64,000 nt of DNA, taken from assembly GCA_036265005.1 (NCBI GenBank), contig DATAPW010000162.1:7599-71598 (forward strand). The letters are read 5' to 3'. Made by a program: the position numbers and the translations under genes. The stretch comes from JAMXLO01 sp036265005 (lineage in GTDB: Bacteria; Pseudomonadota; Alphaproteobacteria; Acetobacterales; Acetobacteraceae). Positions 15,794 to 24,160 of this stretch are shown here, in pieces (the stretch's first letter is position 1; every line of letters begins with the position of its first letter). The notes under the pieces were generated by a model. The model searched no databases and had not been told where the DNA came from. It saw only the letters and a program-made list of their open reading frames with translations.

Positions 15794-17242
15794 ATGGTGA
15801 TCGTACAACCGTCGTTTCGTGACACGATCCATACTTTCTTTCGGCGGAAATTCACCTTTCTGCTGATCTTTGGCGGCGTCTGCCTCGCGGGCGCCGCCTA
15901 CCTCTTTTTCACCCAGCCGCTCTACATGGCCGGCGCATCACTGGTGGTGCGGTTCGATCAGCACACGGTGCCGGATATCGATAAGACGCGCGTTCCGGTC
16001 CAGCCGCTTGGATCCAACGAGCGGCGGGAAATTATCTATTCGGATGCCGATATTCTGCGCAGTCCGGACCTGCTCCGCCGGGCCATGAATGAGATCGGGC
16101 TGGCTCGTCTGTATCCGCAGATTGCGAGCGACGGCCACGGTCAGGCCCGCCAGGAGGAAGAGGCACTCAAGGCACTTGGCGGCGACCTTGTCGTCGACGT
16201 CGGACTGCAGAGCGACGTGATCAATCTGTCGTTTTTGAATCCCGATCCCGTGGTTGCCCGTGACGCCATAAAGTCGATGCTGGACCAGTTCTACGGGCAG
16301 GAAGCAACCGTCTATGCCAACCCCCAATTGAAGTTCGCTGAGCAGGAGGCCAACCGGCAGCGCGACAAGCTGAATGCCGCTCAGCAGACACTGGCGCAGT
16401 TCAAGAACAGCAACCAGATCGCCGACCTCAACGCGCAGGTCGGGCAGCTCCTGAAGCAGCGCACCGATGTGGAAACCCGGCTGAATGCCGCGCAGGGTCG
16501 CGTGTCGGAAGCCGTGCAGCGGGAGTCAGCGTTGAAGGACCTGTTGAGCGCGGTGCCGGCAACCGTGGCCACGTCGGCAGCGGGAGAGCAGTTCCGTGGG
16601 GTGGACGATGTCCAGACACAGATTGCAACGCTGAAGGCCAAGCGTGACCAGATGGCGAGCTCCTATCAGCCTGGCAGTCCTGTGTTCCGCCAGCTGGATG
16701 CCAGCATCAGTTCCCTCGAATCGGCTGCCGCGGCGCGTAAGAATGATTCCCGTGCGCGCAGCATGACCCAGGTCAACCTGGTCTACGAGAACATCAAGAC
16801 CGATCTGCTGCGCGCTTCGGCCGAGGCACAGAGCGCGCGCCAGCCGGCGCAGCTTTTGTCGACCCAGCTGGACCAGATCAACCAGAGCCTGGACAACCTG
16901 GAAAAGCAGCACAACCAGTACGACGATCTGCAGCGCGCGGTGCAAATCCAGGATGCGGCTTACCGCACCATGGCAATCCGGCTTGAGGAAGCGCGCGCCG
17001 AAGCCAATCGGAACTCGGAGAAGATCTCGGCCGCTGCGGTGATCGCTGCGCCGGTGGTTCCGGAACTGCCGTCGCGGCCCCGCCGGAAACTGGTAGCGTT
17101 TGCAACCGTCATCGCGGCGCTGGTACTGGCATCCGGTTGCGTGCTCGGAGCGGAGGCATTCGATGATCGCCTGCGCAGTCCGCGGGATGTCACGCAGATT
17201 TTGCAGGTGCCGGTGCTTGCGACCTTCACCAACGACACATGA
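15794..17242 (+). CDS. Polysaccharide co-polymerase, chain-length determinant (GumC/Wzz-type)
   Basis: 482 aa inner-membrane protein controlling EPS chain length and bridging to the OPX channel. Wzz domain at the N-terminus with a first membrane segment (~20-38, FTFLLIFGGVCLAGAAYLFF), a long periplasmic region with coiled-coil character (~170-400, e.g. EQEANRQRDKLNAAQQTLAQF), a second membrane segment (~430-452, LVAFATVIAALVLASGCVLG) and a short cytosolic end with the GumC-typical RSPRDVTQILQVPVLA. It stops there, so there is no fused tyrosine-kinase domain (PCP-2a without kinase). ATG 15794; the next gene starts within ~50 bp. Confidence 0.94.
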   Translation: MVIVQPSFRDTIHTFFRRKFTFLLIFGGVCLAGAAYLFFTQPLYMAGASLVVRFDQHTVPDIDKTRVPVQPLGSNERREIIYSDADILRSPDLLRRAMNEIGLARLYPQIASDGHGQARQEEEALKALGGDLVVDVGLQSDVINLSFLNPDPVVARDAIKSMLDQFYGQEATVYANPQLKFAEQEANRQRDKLNAAQQTLAQFKNSNQIADLNAQVGQLLKQRTDVETRLNAAQGRVSEAVQRESALKDLLSAVPATVATSAAGEQFRGVDDVQTQIATLKAKRDQMASSYQPGSPVFRQLDASISSLESAAAARKNDSRARSMTQVNLVYENIKTDLLRASAEAQSARQPAQLLSTQLDQINQSLDNLEKQHNQYDDLQRAVQIQDAAYRTMAIRLEEARAEANRNSEKISAAAVIAAPVVPELPSRPRRKLVAFATVIAALVLASGCVLGAEAFDDRLRSPRDVTQILQVPVLATFTNDT

Positions 17243-17293
17243 GTGCCATTTTGATTTGTGAGTCTCCGCCAGGTTGAGACCGGGGACCCGCGA

Positions 17294-18019
17294 ATGAGAC
17301 GTACAATGGCAAGGAAGCGGGATTTGAGCCGAAATCTGCCAGTGCCCACCACGAATTTGCCGCCGCGGGTCGCCGCCGGTGCGCGGCCGCACGGCCTGGC
17401 ACCTGGCGAACTAGTGAAGCTGCACCATTCGCTCGCCGAGTCGCTCGTGACCGAGCGAGGCATTGTCGCGCAGTTCGTGGCGCCCGAGAGCGGCGCAGGC
17501 ACCGAGGACGTGGTCTACGATCTCGCCTATATCAGCGCTGCCTGGCTCGGCAAGCGCGTGCTGTTCGTCAACGGCACCGGCATGCAGATGGACGTTAGGG
17601 AACAGTACGCCCCGCGACGGCGTGAACCATTGCTGGGCAACGGCTTTGATATCGGCGACGTGGAGTCCTCCATCACCCGCGTGGTCGGGCTGGAACTGTA
17701 TCAGATGACTATGCCCAGCATGCGCGGCGCGCTCGACCTGGCGCCGGCACTGCGGCGCATCCCGGAGTTCCTCACCAGGCTGCGGCAGACCTTCGATCTT
17801 GTGGTGATTGCCTCCCCTGCGGCCACCGACGCGCCGATGGGCGTGCTGCTGTCGCGGTTCGTCGATGGCAACATACTGGTGCTGGAGTCGGGTCGCACGC
17901 GCGCCCCGGTTGCATTGGAGCTGCGGGAATCGCTGAGCTCGTCCGGCGGCACGGTGGTCGGCGCCGTGCTTACCCGATACCGCTCCGTGGTGCCGCGCTT
18001 CCTGCAACGCTGGCTCTGA
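17294..18019 (+). CDS. BY-kinase-like protein lacking Walker motifs (degenerate CpsD/CapB partner)
   Basis: 241 aa, placed right after the PCP gene where the cytosolic tyrosine autokinase is normally encoded. The fold pattern resembles CpsD/CapB: the AAQ-strand IVAQFVAPESGAGTEDVVYD then LAYISAAWLGKRVLFVNG corresponds to the P-loop region and the VLLIDAD strand of true kinases. However, the Gly-rich loop lacks the GK[ST] sequence and the Walker A' Asp-x-Asp is absent. A later strand FDLVVIASPAATDAP corresponds to the Walker B region, also without the Asp pair, and there is no Tyr-rich tail. It is probably a non-catalytic partner of the chain-length protein. Start uncertain: ATG 17294 follows GGGGA; GTG 17258 and ATG 17306 are alternatives. 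Confidence 0.7.
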   Translation: MRRTMARKRDLSRNLPVPTTNLPPRVAAGARPHGLAPGELVKLHHSLAESLVTERGIVAQFVAPESGAGTEDVVYDLAYISAAWLGKRVLFVNGTGMQMDVREQYAPRRREPLLGNGFDIGDVESSITRVVGLELYQMTMPSMRGALDLAPALRRIPEFLTRLRQTFDLVVIASPAATDAPMGVLLSRFVDGNILVLESGRTRAPVALELRESLSSSGGTVVGAVLTRYRSVVPRFLQRWL

Positions 18020-18055
18020 TTGGTCGGCGGGCGGTTGGGTCCGGGCGCGCGACAA

Positions 18056-19276
18056 ATGCACGTATTGATGGTCAACAATCTGTACCCGCCAATCATGGCG
18101 GGCGGTGCAGAACTGATCGTGGCCTACCTGAGCGAAGGCCTGGTCGAGCGCGGCCACCGGGTCACGGTGGTGTCCACCTGCGGTCCGGAGATGGAGCCGT
18201 ACACGCCGGAGATCCGCAACGGCGTCCGGGTGGTCCGCTTCTTTCCGCGCAACGTCTACTGGAGCTTTACCCGCGAAGGCCAGCCGCGGTTGCGTCGGCT
18301 GATGTGGCACCTGCGGGATGCCTGGAACCTCGATGCCGGGCGACGGCTGCGCGAGATCATCGGGCGCTCGCGCCCGGACATTGTCCACACGCACGTGATC
18401 GACGGGTTCTCCGCGTCGATCTGGCGACGGGCGCGTGAGGCGGCAATTCCGGTGATCCACACGGCGCATGACTATCACCTGCTCTGCCCGCGCGCGTTCC
18501 TGCTGACACGGGACTGGCAGATTTGCGCGCGCCCCGGCGTGTTCTGCCGCGCGTATCGTAGCTGGCACATGAAGACCGCCGGCGACGTGGATCTGTTTGT
18601 CAGCCCGTCGCAATTCCTGCTGGATCGTCACCTGCAGACCGGGCTCCCGGCGGCGGGGAGCGCGGTGGTTCGCAACGGCATTCCGTTGCCGGCGATCGCC
18701 GGACGTGCGGACCGTTCGGCGCCGTTGCGGTTCCTCCTGTTGTGCCGACTGACCGTCGAAAAGGGCATTCACGTGGTGCTCGATGCCATGGCGCGTCTGC
18801 CGCGCGAGCTGAACGTCGAGTTGACGATTGCCGGGCGGGGACCATTGGAACCACGGGTCCGGCAGGCAGCGGCGGCCGACCCGCGCATCACGTTCCTGGG
18901 TTTCGTCGCCGACGAGGCGAAGCAGGCGGTCTTGTCGGATGCCGATTATCTGCTGATTCCGTCTTTGTGGTATGAGAATGCGCCGGTTGCGGTGATCGAA
19001 GCCGCTGCGTATGGGCTGGGTGTGATCGGCAGCCGCATCGGTGGCATTCCCGAACTGGTCCGCGAAGGCAGCACCGGCTTGTTGTTCGAACCCGGTGACG
19101 CCGCGGCTCTTGCCGACATCATGCGGCGCCTGTCGAGCGGCGATCTGCGATTGGAGAACTTCGACGCCACGGCGCGCCAGATGGCCGGACGCCACACGGT
19201 GTCGCACATGGTCGACAGCTATCTCGATCACTATGTCGCTCTTCTGCAACATAAGGAGGCGCGCATTGCCGCATAG
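18056..19276 (+). CDS. Glycosyltransferase family 4
   Basis: 406 aa GT-B transferase. N-terminal Rossmann half begins HVLMVNNLYPPIMAGGAE, the Gly-rich acceptor-side loop of GT4 enzymes. The C-terminal half contains LLLCRLTVEKGI (phosphate-binding region) and the E-x7-E motif in YENAPVAVIEAAAYGLG, which contacts the nucleotide sugar. Expected to extend the EPS repeat unit with retention of configuration; donor and acceptor are not predictable. ATG 18056 was preferred over the TTG at 18020 that touches the previous stop. Its end overlaps the proposed TTG start of the next gene by 11 bp. Confidence 0.93.
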   Translation: MHVLMVNNLYPPIMAGGAELIVAYLSEGLVERGHRVTVVSTCGPEMEPYTPEIRNGVRVVRFFPRNVYWSFTREGQPRLRRLMWHLRDAWNLDAGRRLREIIGRSRPDIVHTHVIDGFSASIWRRAREAAIPVIHTAHDYHLLCPRAFLLTRDWQICARPGVFCRAYRSWHMKTAGDVDLFVSPSQFLLDRHLQTGLPAAGSAVVRNGIPLPAIAGRADRSAPLRFLLLCRLTVEKGIHVVLDAMARLPRELNVELTIAGRGPLEPRVRQAAAADPRITFLGFVADEAKQAVLSDADYLLIPSLWYENAPVAVIEAAAYGLGVIGSRIGGIPELVREGSTGLLFEPGDAAALADIMRRLSSGDLRLENFDATARQMAGRHTVSHMVDSYLDHYVALLQHKEARIAA

Positions 19277-21092
19277 CAGCTGCCGGCTGATCATCATGGC
19301 GCTGGCCGCGCTCACCGCGATGCCGATGGCGGTCGCAGCACCGCGCTTTCCCGCGGATGCCGGCGTGCTGAACGTGCGCGATTTCGGTGCGAAGGGAAAC
19401 GGCACTGACGATGACACCAAGGCATTGCAGGCGGCGATCGATGCGGCAGGACCCGATACCGGGGCGGCGTTCTGGCAGACTCGCATCGTCTATCTGCCGG
19501 CTGGTACGTACCTCGTCTCGCGCACGCTGCAGCGGCACTACGGCAACGGAAAATTCGGCTCGGGCATGTACCTGGTCGGTGAGTCGCGCGACACGACGAT
19601 CCTGAAACTGCGCGACCGCGCGGCGGGCTTCGATAGCCGGGATGCACCGCGCGGCGTGGTGATGACGACAGCCAAGCTGTTGGATGGTTCGCCGACCAGC
19701 GGCGGCAAGGACTATACGCACAAGGGCGAAGGCAACGACGCCTACGACAATTTCATCGAGCATCTCACGATCGACGTCGGTAACGGCAATCCGGGGGCGA
19801 TCGGCATCGACTACCTCGCCAACAACCTCGGTGCGGTGCGCGACGTCACTGTGCGTGCGCCAGGCGACAGTGGCGCGGTCGGCATCGCGATGCTGCGGAA
19901 ATGGCCTGGTCCCGCATTGCTGCAGCAGGTCAACGTGCAGGGCTTCGATACCGGGATCGCGGTCGGCAACACCGAATACGGCGTCACGCTGGATCATATC
20001 CGTCTCAGCGGGCAGCGACGTGCGGGATTGCAGAATGCCGGCAACGCGGTCGCCGCCGCAGATCTGGTCACCGACGCGCCGACGCCGGTTGCCAACGATG
20101 CAGCCGGTGGGCTGGTCGTGCTGGTGGACGCGACGTTGCATGCCCGCGCGGAAGACGCGCCAGCCAGCGGCGTGTTTCATGGCCCGCAATGGCAAAAGTT
20201 TCCCGACGGCATCGTCGCGAAACTGCCGGACGCACCGGCCACCCCGGACGATCCGGTTGCCGCGTGGGTCAACGTGCTGCGCTTTGCAGGTCCGGCATCG
20301 GGTGGTGATCGTGACATCACCCAGGCGCTGCACAAGGCGCTCGAGAGCGGCGCATCGACGGTGTATCTGCCCTACGGCCGCTACACCATCTCCGACGCGA
20401 TCGACATCCCGCCAAGTGTCCGTCGCATCGTCAGCATGAACGCCAGCATTACGGTGCGGCCGGAGCGAAATCCAAACTTTGCCCGCACCAGCGGCATGTT
20501 CCGCATCACGCGGCCCGGGCCGCCGCTGACCATCGATGGCGTGGTGTTCGACATGACCAATCTCGGCGACCAGCTTGCAGTGGAACAGACAGCGCCACGC
20601 GATGTGGTGCTGCGCGACATCGTCACCGCCGGAACCTCACTGCTGGACCGAGGCCAAGATGGCGGCCGCACATTCATCGAGGACGTATGCTGTGGAACGA
20701 TGCGTGTCGCCGGGCCGGCTCCGGTCTATGCCAGGCAACTCGATACCGAAGGCGGAGGTACGCGCATCGTCAATCAGGGCACTCCCCTCACCATCCTCGG
20801 CCTGAAGACCGAAGGCGACTGCACCGTGCTGGAGAACCGCGCTGGTGCGGACACCAGAATCCTCGGCGGCCTGCTGTATATTGTGCATGATGCCGATGCG
20901 ACGGTGCCGGCTTTCCGGAACAGCGACGGCTCGTTGCAGGCCTCATTCGTCGAGGAAGCGTTCCGCGCCGAAAGCCGCTATACGACATACCTCGAGGATA
21001 CCACCGGCGGACAGACACACCGCATCCAGTCGGCTGCGTATCCCGCGCGCGGCTATGGCAGGGTGGTGCCGTTGCTGAAGAGCGGCAACTGA
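19266..21092 (+). CDS. Secreted pectate-lyase-fold (beta-helix) protein
   Basis: 608 aa. Signal peptide (RLIIMALAALTAMPMAVA, cleavage before APRFPAD) followed by a Pectate_lyase_3 domain starting VLNVRDFGAKGNGTDDDTKA, the standard entry into a right-handed beta-helix, seen in GH28/GH55 enzymes and polysaccharide lyases. A second helix half begins near residue 335 (DITQALHKALESGASTVYLP). It likely trims, modifies or binds the EPS in the periplasm or outside. Start: TTG 19266 has AAGGAGG 6 bases upstream and gives a complete signal peptide; the open frame runs further back inside the GT4 gene without a ribosome site. Translational coupling to the GT4 gene is likely. Confidence 0.85.
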   Translation: MPHSSCRLIIMALAALTAMPMAVAAPRFPADAGVLNVRDFGAKGNGTDDDTKALQAAIDAAGPDTGAAFWQTRIVYLPAGTYLVSRTLQRHYGNGKFGSGMYLVGESRDTTILKLRDRAAGFDSRDAPRGVVMTTAKLLDGSPTSGGKDYTHKGEGNDAYDNFIEHLTIDVGNGNPGAIGIDYLANNLGAVRDVTVRAPGDSGAVGIAMLRKWPGPALLQQVNVQGFDTGIAVGNTEYGVTLDHIRLSGQRRAGLQNAGNAVAAADLVTDAPTPVANDAAGGLVVLVDATLHARAEDAPASGVFHGPQWQKFPDGIVAKLPDAPATPDDPVAAWVNVLRFAGPASGGDRDITQALHKALESGASTVYLPYGRYTISDAIDIPPSVRRIVSMNASITVRPERNPNFARTSGMFRITRPGPPLTIDGVVFDMTNLGDQLAVEQTAPRDVVLRDIVTAGTSLLDRGQDGGRTFIEDVCCGTMRVAGPAPVYARQLDTEGGGTRIVNQGTPLTILGLKTEGDCTVLENRAGADTRILGGLLYIVHDADATVPAFRNSDGSLQASFVEEAFRAESRYTTYLEDTTGGQTHRIQSAAYPARGYGRVVPLLKSGN

Positions 21093-21095
21093 CGC

Positions 21096-21497
21096 CTAGC
21101 GACCGCCGATCGCCGCGTAGGGGTCAGGTGCTCCCGTTCCTGCGGTGCCGGTGGATTCGGTGCATGCGCCGCCCTGCCGCACCGCCTCGGTCGTGCACGT
21201 GCCGCGGTCGAGATAGATGCAGAGTGAGGCCTGTCCCGACGTCACCACGCAATACTTGCCGATATTGGCGCTTAGATGCACCTCATCCGGATTGGCGCCG
21301 CAGAACCCACCTTGCCGGGCGGCGTCCTTCTGGCACAGTCCGGCATCATAGTAGATGCATTGCGGCCCAATCGCTTGCGTCTGGAGGCAGAATGGCGCCG
21401 CCTGCGCCGCCATTGGCGATACCAATGCGCTCAGCAGGACCACATGCGACGTCCGCAGCGAGCGACTCCGCGTTCTTGCGAATAAGCGATTTGCCAT
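21096..21497 (-). CDS. Exported DUF3551 protein with a duplicated four-cysteine module
   Basis: 133 aa from ATG 21497. A signal peptide (HVVLLSALVSPMAAQA) precedes two similar ~45-residue modules: FCLQTQ...QCIYYDAGLCQKDAARQGGFC and YCVVTS...LCIYLDRGTCTTEAVRQGGAC. Each has four Cys at matching spacing, so disulfides are likely after export. DUF3551 proteins are frequent in Rhizobiales and Acetobacteraceae and have no known function; most have a single module. It lies antisense to the EPS genes, ending 3 bp from the end of the beta-helix gene, and is therefore probably a separate transcription unit. Confidence 0.8.
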   Translation of the reverse strand: MANRLFARTRSRSLRTSHVVLLSALVSPMAAQAAPFCLQTQAIGPQCIYYDAGLCQKDAARQGGFCGANPDEVHLSANIGKYCVVTSGQASLCIYLDRGTCTTEAVRQGGACTESTGTAGTGAPDPYAAIGGR

Positions 21498-21645
21498 CTT
21501 GCACCTGGTGAAGGGATCCTGCGTGAACGTAACGCAAGCATCATGCCAGGGGAAGCGGGCAAGCGCGACGCTTCTCATGAATGTTTGAACGCGCCGCTCC
21601 ACTGATCGCTATGCTTTGGCCCCACCCGCGTCCTACCTCACTGGC

Positions 21646-22677
21646 ATGAAGCTGCGCCCCGAAGAAGAGACAAATAACTTCACCCTGCTGCGGCTGCTTC
21701 TCGCGCTCATGGTGGTCCTCGGGCACTTCAAGCTGCTCTCCGGCACCAATTATCCGCCGTTTCCCTTCAACCTCGCGGATGCCGCGGTCGATTGCTTCTT
21801 TGTGGTCAGCGGCTATCTGATCGCAGGCAGCTACGAGCGCACGCGGGGGTTGTGGTCGTTCTACGTTCGGCGCGTATTCCGACTGTACCCGATGTACGCC
21901 TGTATCGTCATTATACAGGCCATCATCATGCTGTCGCTGCTGCCTAGCGGTCCACTCAGCGAACCGAATGCCACCTTGCGCTACTTTGGCGCCAACCTGC
22001 TGTTCGCCAACTTTCTGGACTACGACATTGGCGGCGTGCTCAGCGGCCTGAGCAACCCCAGCATCAACCCGAGCCTCTGGACCCTGAAGATCGAGATCGG
22101 CTTCTACTTCATCGTCCCGCTAGTCTATATGGCAACCCGACGCTGGGGCTGGGGCGCGCTGCTGGCCATCTTCGTCGGATCTGTGGCGTATGACCTGGTG
22201 GCGCTGCATCTGGGCGCGGACCGCCTGGCCAAGCAGCTGCCCGGCCAGATGCAATTCTTCGTCGTCGGCATGGCGCTTCACATGTATGGCCAGCGGCTTC
22301 GGGTGCCCGCGTGGTTCGCCTATGTGGTGACTGCGCTGTTCCTGGTGGCATGGACCTGGCTTGATCCCATTCCGCCAGGGATCCGTCCGCTTGTCGTTGG
22401 AGCATTCGTGTTCTGCTTTGCGCTGTGCACCCCGGTGCTGCGGATGCGCTCCGACATGTCGTACAGCGTATATCTGGTGCACGGCCCGATCATCCAGACG
22501 CTCATCCTGCTCGGCTTGTTCCAGGATACGCTCGGCATGCTCGCCGCAGTCGTCCTGGCCGTGCTGATCCTGGCATTCATCGGGGAGCGCCTGGTAGAGC
22601 GCCCGGGCAACGAATTCGGCCGCCGGTTGTCCTCGCGCATCGCACCGCGCGCACCTGTCATGCCGCGCGTCGCCTGA
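21646..22677 (+). CDS. Acyltransferase family 3 membrane protein (possible EPS O-acyltransferase)
   Basis: 343 aa, about ten membrane segments. Family signatures: FTLLRLLLALMVVLGHF with the conserved R-x10-H pattern near the N-terminus, DCFFVVSGYLIAGSY (the FFxxSG motif), and FYVRRVFRLYPMY (the R-x3-R-x-x-P motif). Such proteins transfer acetyl or other acyl groups to exported glycans. Position among glycosyltransferases suggests decoration of the EPS. ATG 21646 chosen because the family begins shortly before the first helix; TTG/ATG at 21616 is open. The next GT4 gene starts 15 bp after its stop. Confidence 0.92.
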   Translation: MKLRPEEETNNFTLLRLLLALMVVLGHFKLLSGTNYPPFPFNLADAAVDCFFVVSGYLIAGSYERTRGLWSFYVRRVFRLYPMYACIVIIQAIIMLSLLPSGPLSEPNATLRYFGANLLFANFLDYDIGGVLSGLSNPSINPSLWTLKIEIGFYFIVPLVYMATRRWGWGALLAIFVGSVAYDLVALHLGADRLAKQLPGQMQFFVVGMALHMYGQRLRVPAWFAYVVTALFLVAWTWLDPIPPGIRPLVVGAFVFCFALCTPVLRMRSDMSYSVYLVHGPIIQTLILLGLFQDTLGMLAAVVLAVLILAFIGERLVERPGNEFGRRLSSRIAPRAPVMPRVA

Positions 22678-22692
22678 GGCGCTACGGCAATC

Positions 22693-23946
22693 ATGGATTC
22701 CTGCGCTTTGGACACAGTGATCGTGCTGAACGACTTTTGTCACGTGCAGGGCGGCGCGAGCAAGGTCGCGATCGACGAGGCCGTGGCACTCAGCGAAGGT
22801 GGCGCTGACGTGATCTTCCTGGGTGCCGTCGGGCCGGTCTGCGATGCATTGCGTGACGCCCGATTGCGCGTGGTCTGCCTGGATCAACCTGAACTGGCCG
22901 ACGTTGCACGCCATCCCCGTGCAGCGTTGCGAGGCCTGTGGAACCGTGCGGCGGGTGCGGCCTTGGAGGAGGTATTGAAGACGCTCGACCCGCGACGATG
23001 CATCGTGCATCTGCACGGCTATACCAAGGCACTGACAGCGGGCCCGGCACTGGCAGCGAAGCACGCAGGGTTCCGTACTGTCTGCACGCTGCATGATTTC
23101 TTCGCCGCATGTCCGAATGGTGCCTTCTACGATTACCGCCGGCAGCTTCCGTGTCCGCTGGTCGCATTGTCGCCTGCCTGTATCGCGACGCCCTGCGACA
23201 AGCGGCACCAGGTGCACAAGGCATACCGCGTGGCGCGCGGCATCGTGCAGCGCCATCTCACGCAATTCCCCGGCTCGGTTCGCGACTACATCACGTTGTC
23301 GCGGCGTTCAGCCGAGTTGTTGCGACGGTATCTCCCGCAGGACGCTGCATTCTATCCATTGGACAATATCATCGATGCACCACACGCGCCGCCGGTTGAC
23401 GTGGCGGCGAACCATAGTCTCCTCGTGGTAGGACGGCTGGAAGCGGAGAAGGGTGTCACTCTCGCGGCGGCGGCGGCGCGGCAAGCCGAGTGGCCTATCA
23501 TGTTCGCCGGTGAGGGACCGCAGCGTGGCGAGGTGGAAGCGATGGGCGCCAGCGTGACCGGCTGGATTTCGTCCGATCAGGTCTGGCAGCAATTGGCCAA
23601 GGCACGGTGCCTGGTGTTTCCTAGCCGCTGGTACGAGACCTTCGGCCTGGTGGTCTCCGAGGCGGCCGCCCTCGGCGTGCCCGCACTCGTCAGTGACATT
23701 TCCGCAGCCGCCGAAAGGGTGACGGATGGCGTCACCGGTTGGACCTTCCGCAGTGGCGATCAGGCGGATCTGGTTCGCGCCATGTCCATGCTGCGCGATG
23801 ATGCTGCGGTGCGTGCGGCAGGCGATGCCGCCTGGCAAAAATTCTGGTCGTCGCCGCCGGACCGGCAACATCACACATCAGAGCTGTTGTCGATCTACGC
23901 CAGGGTGCTGGCGCGCGACCGGATAAGCACGGATCGCGCTGCATAG
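22693..23946 (+). CDS. Glycosyltransferase family 4
   Basis: 417 aa GT-B transferase. It opens with TVIVLNDFCHVQGGASKVAID, the Gly-rich loop with Ala-Ser instead of the usual Ala-Glu. It has LLVVGRLEAEKGVTLAA in the nucleotide-sugar half and E-x7-E as WYETFGLVVSEAAALGVP. A Cys-rich segment (~130-175: CTLHDFFAACPNGAFYDY ... CIATPCDKRH) is typical of a GT4 subgroup found in EPS loci. Substrates unknown. It directly follows the acyltransferase gene and is the last recognisable EPS gene on this strand. Confidence 0.93.
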   Translation: MDSCALDTVIVLNDFCHVQGGASKVAIDEAVALSEGGADVIFLGAVGPVCDALRDARLRVVCLDQPELADVARHPRAALRGLWNRAAGAALEEVLKTLDPRRCIVHLHGYTKALTAGPALAAKHAGFRTVCTLHDFFAACPNGAFYDYRRQLPCPLVALSPACIATPCDKRHQVHKAYRVARGIVQRHLTQFPGSVRDYITLSRRSAELLRRYLPQDAAFYPLDNIIDAPHAPPVDVAANHSLLVVGRLEAEKGVTLAAAAARQAEWPIMFAGEGPQRGEVEAMGASVTGWISSDQVWQQLAKARCLVFPSRWYETFGLVVSEAAALGVPALVSDISAAAERVTDGVTGWTFRSGDQADLVRAMSMLRDDAAVRAAGDAAWQKFWSSPPDRQHHTSELLSIYARVLARDRISTDRAA

Positions 23947-24032
23947 GCTGCGTCCCGGTTAGGCCGGAATCCGCAAGGGCCTGTTCAGAACCGATGCGGG
24001 GTGAACGAAGGCCCCGACATTGTTTGGCGCAC

Positions 24033-24125
24033 GTGATGGGCATCGCTGCGCTCAACCCATCCTACGGGTTGCAGTCGACGGTAATGGTCCGCCCGTCCGG
24101 TGCGTTGAACGCAGCGATGCCCATC
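24033..24125. repeat. Palindromic intergenic repeat (GATGGGCATCGCTGCG type)
   Basis: The arms GATGGGCATCGCTGCGCTCAAC (from 24036) and the complement of GTTGAACGCAGCGATGCCCATC (to ~24124) are nearly perfect inverted copies about 45 bp apart, with TCCTACGG next to the left arm. It lies between the converging ends of the GT4 and HAD genes, so it may act as a bidirectional terminator. A related element occurs at 45816. Confidence 0.8.
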
Positions 24126-24160
24126 AGCTGCAACGCTGTCCCGAGCGCGCCGATATTGCT

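Noticed and set aside
17411..19486. 691-codon minus-strand ORF opposite EPS genes
   Set aside because: Composition and lack of any domain mark it as an antisense shadow of the kinase-like and GT4 genes.
22120..23265. Long minus-strand ORF (381 codons) opposite the acyltransferase and GT4 genes
   Set aside because: It is antisense to two clear families; the sequence is His/Gln/Arg-rich as expected from reading GC-rich coding DNA backwards.
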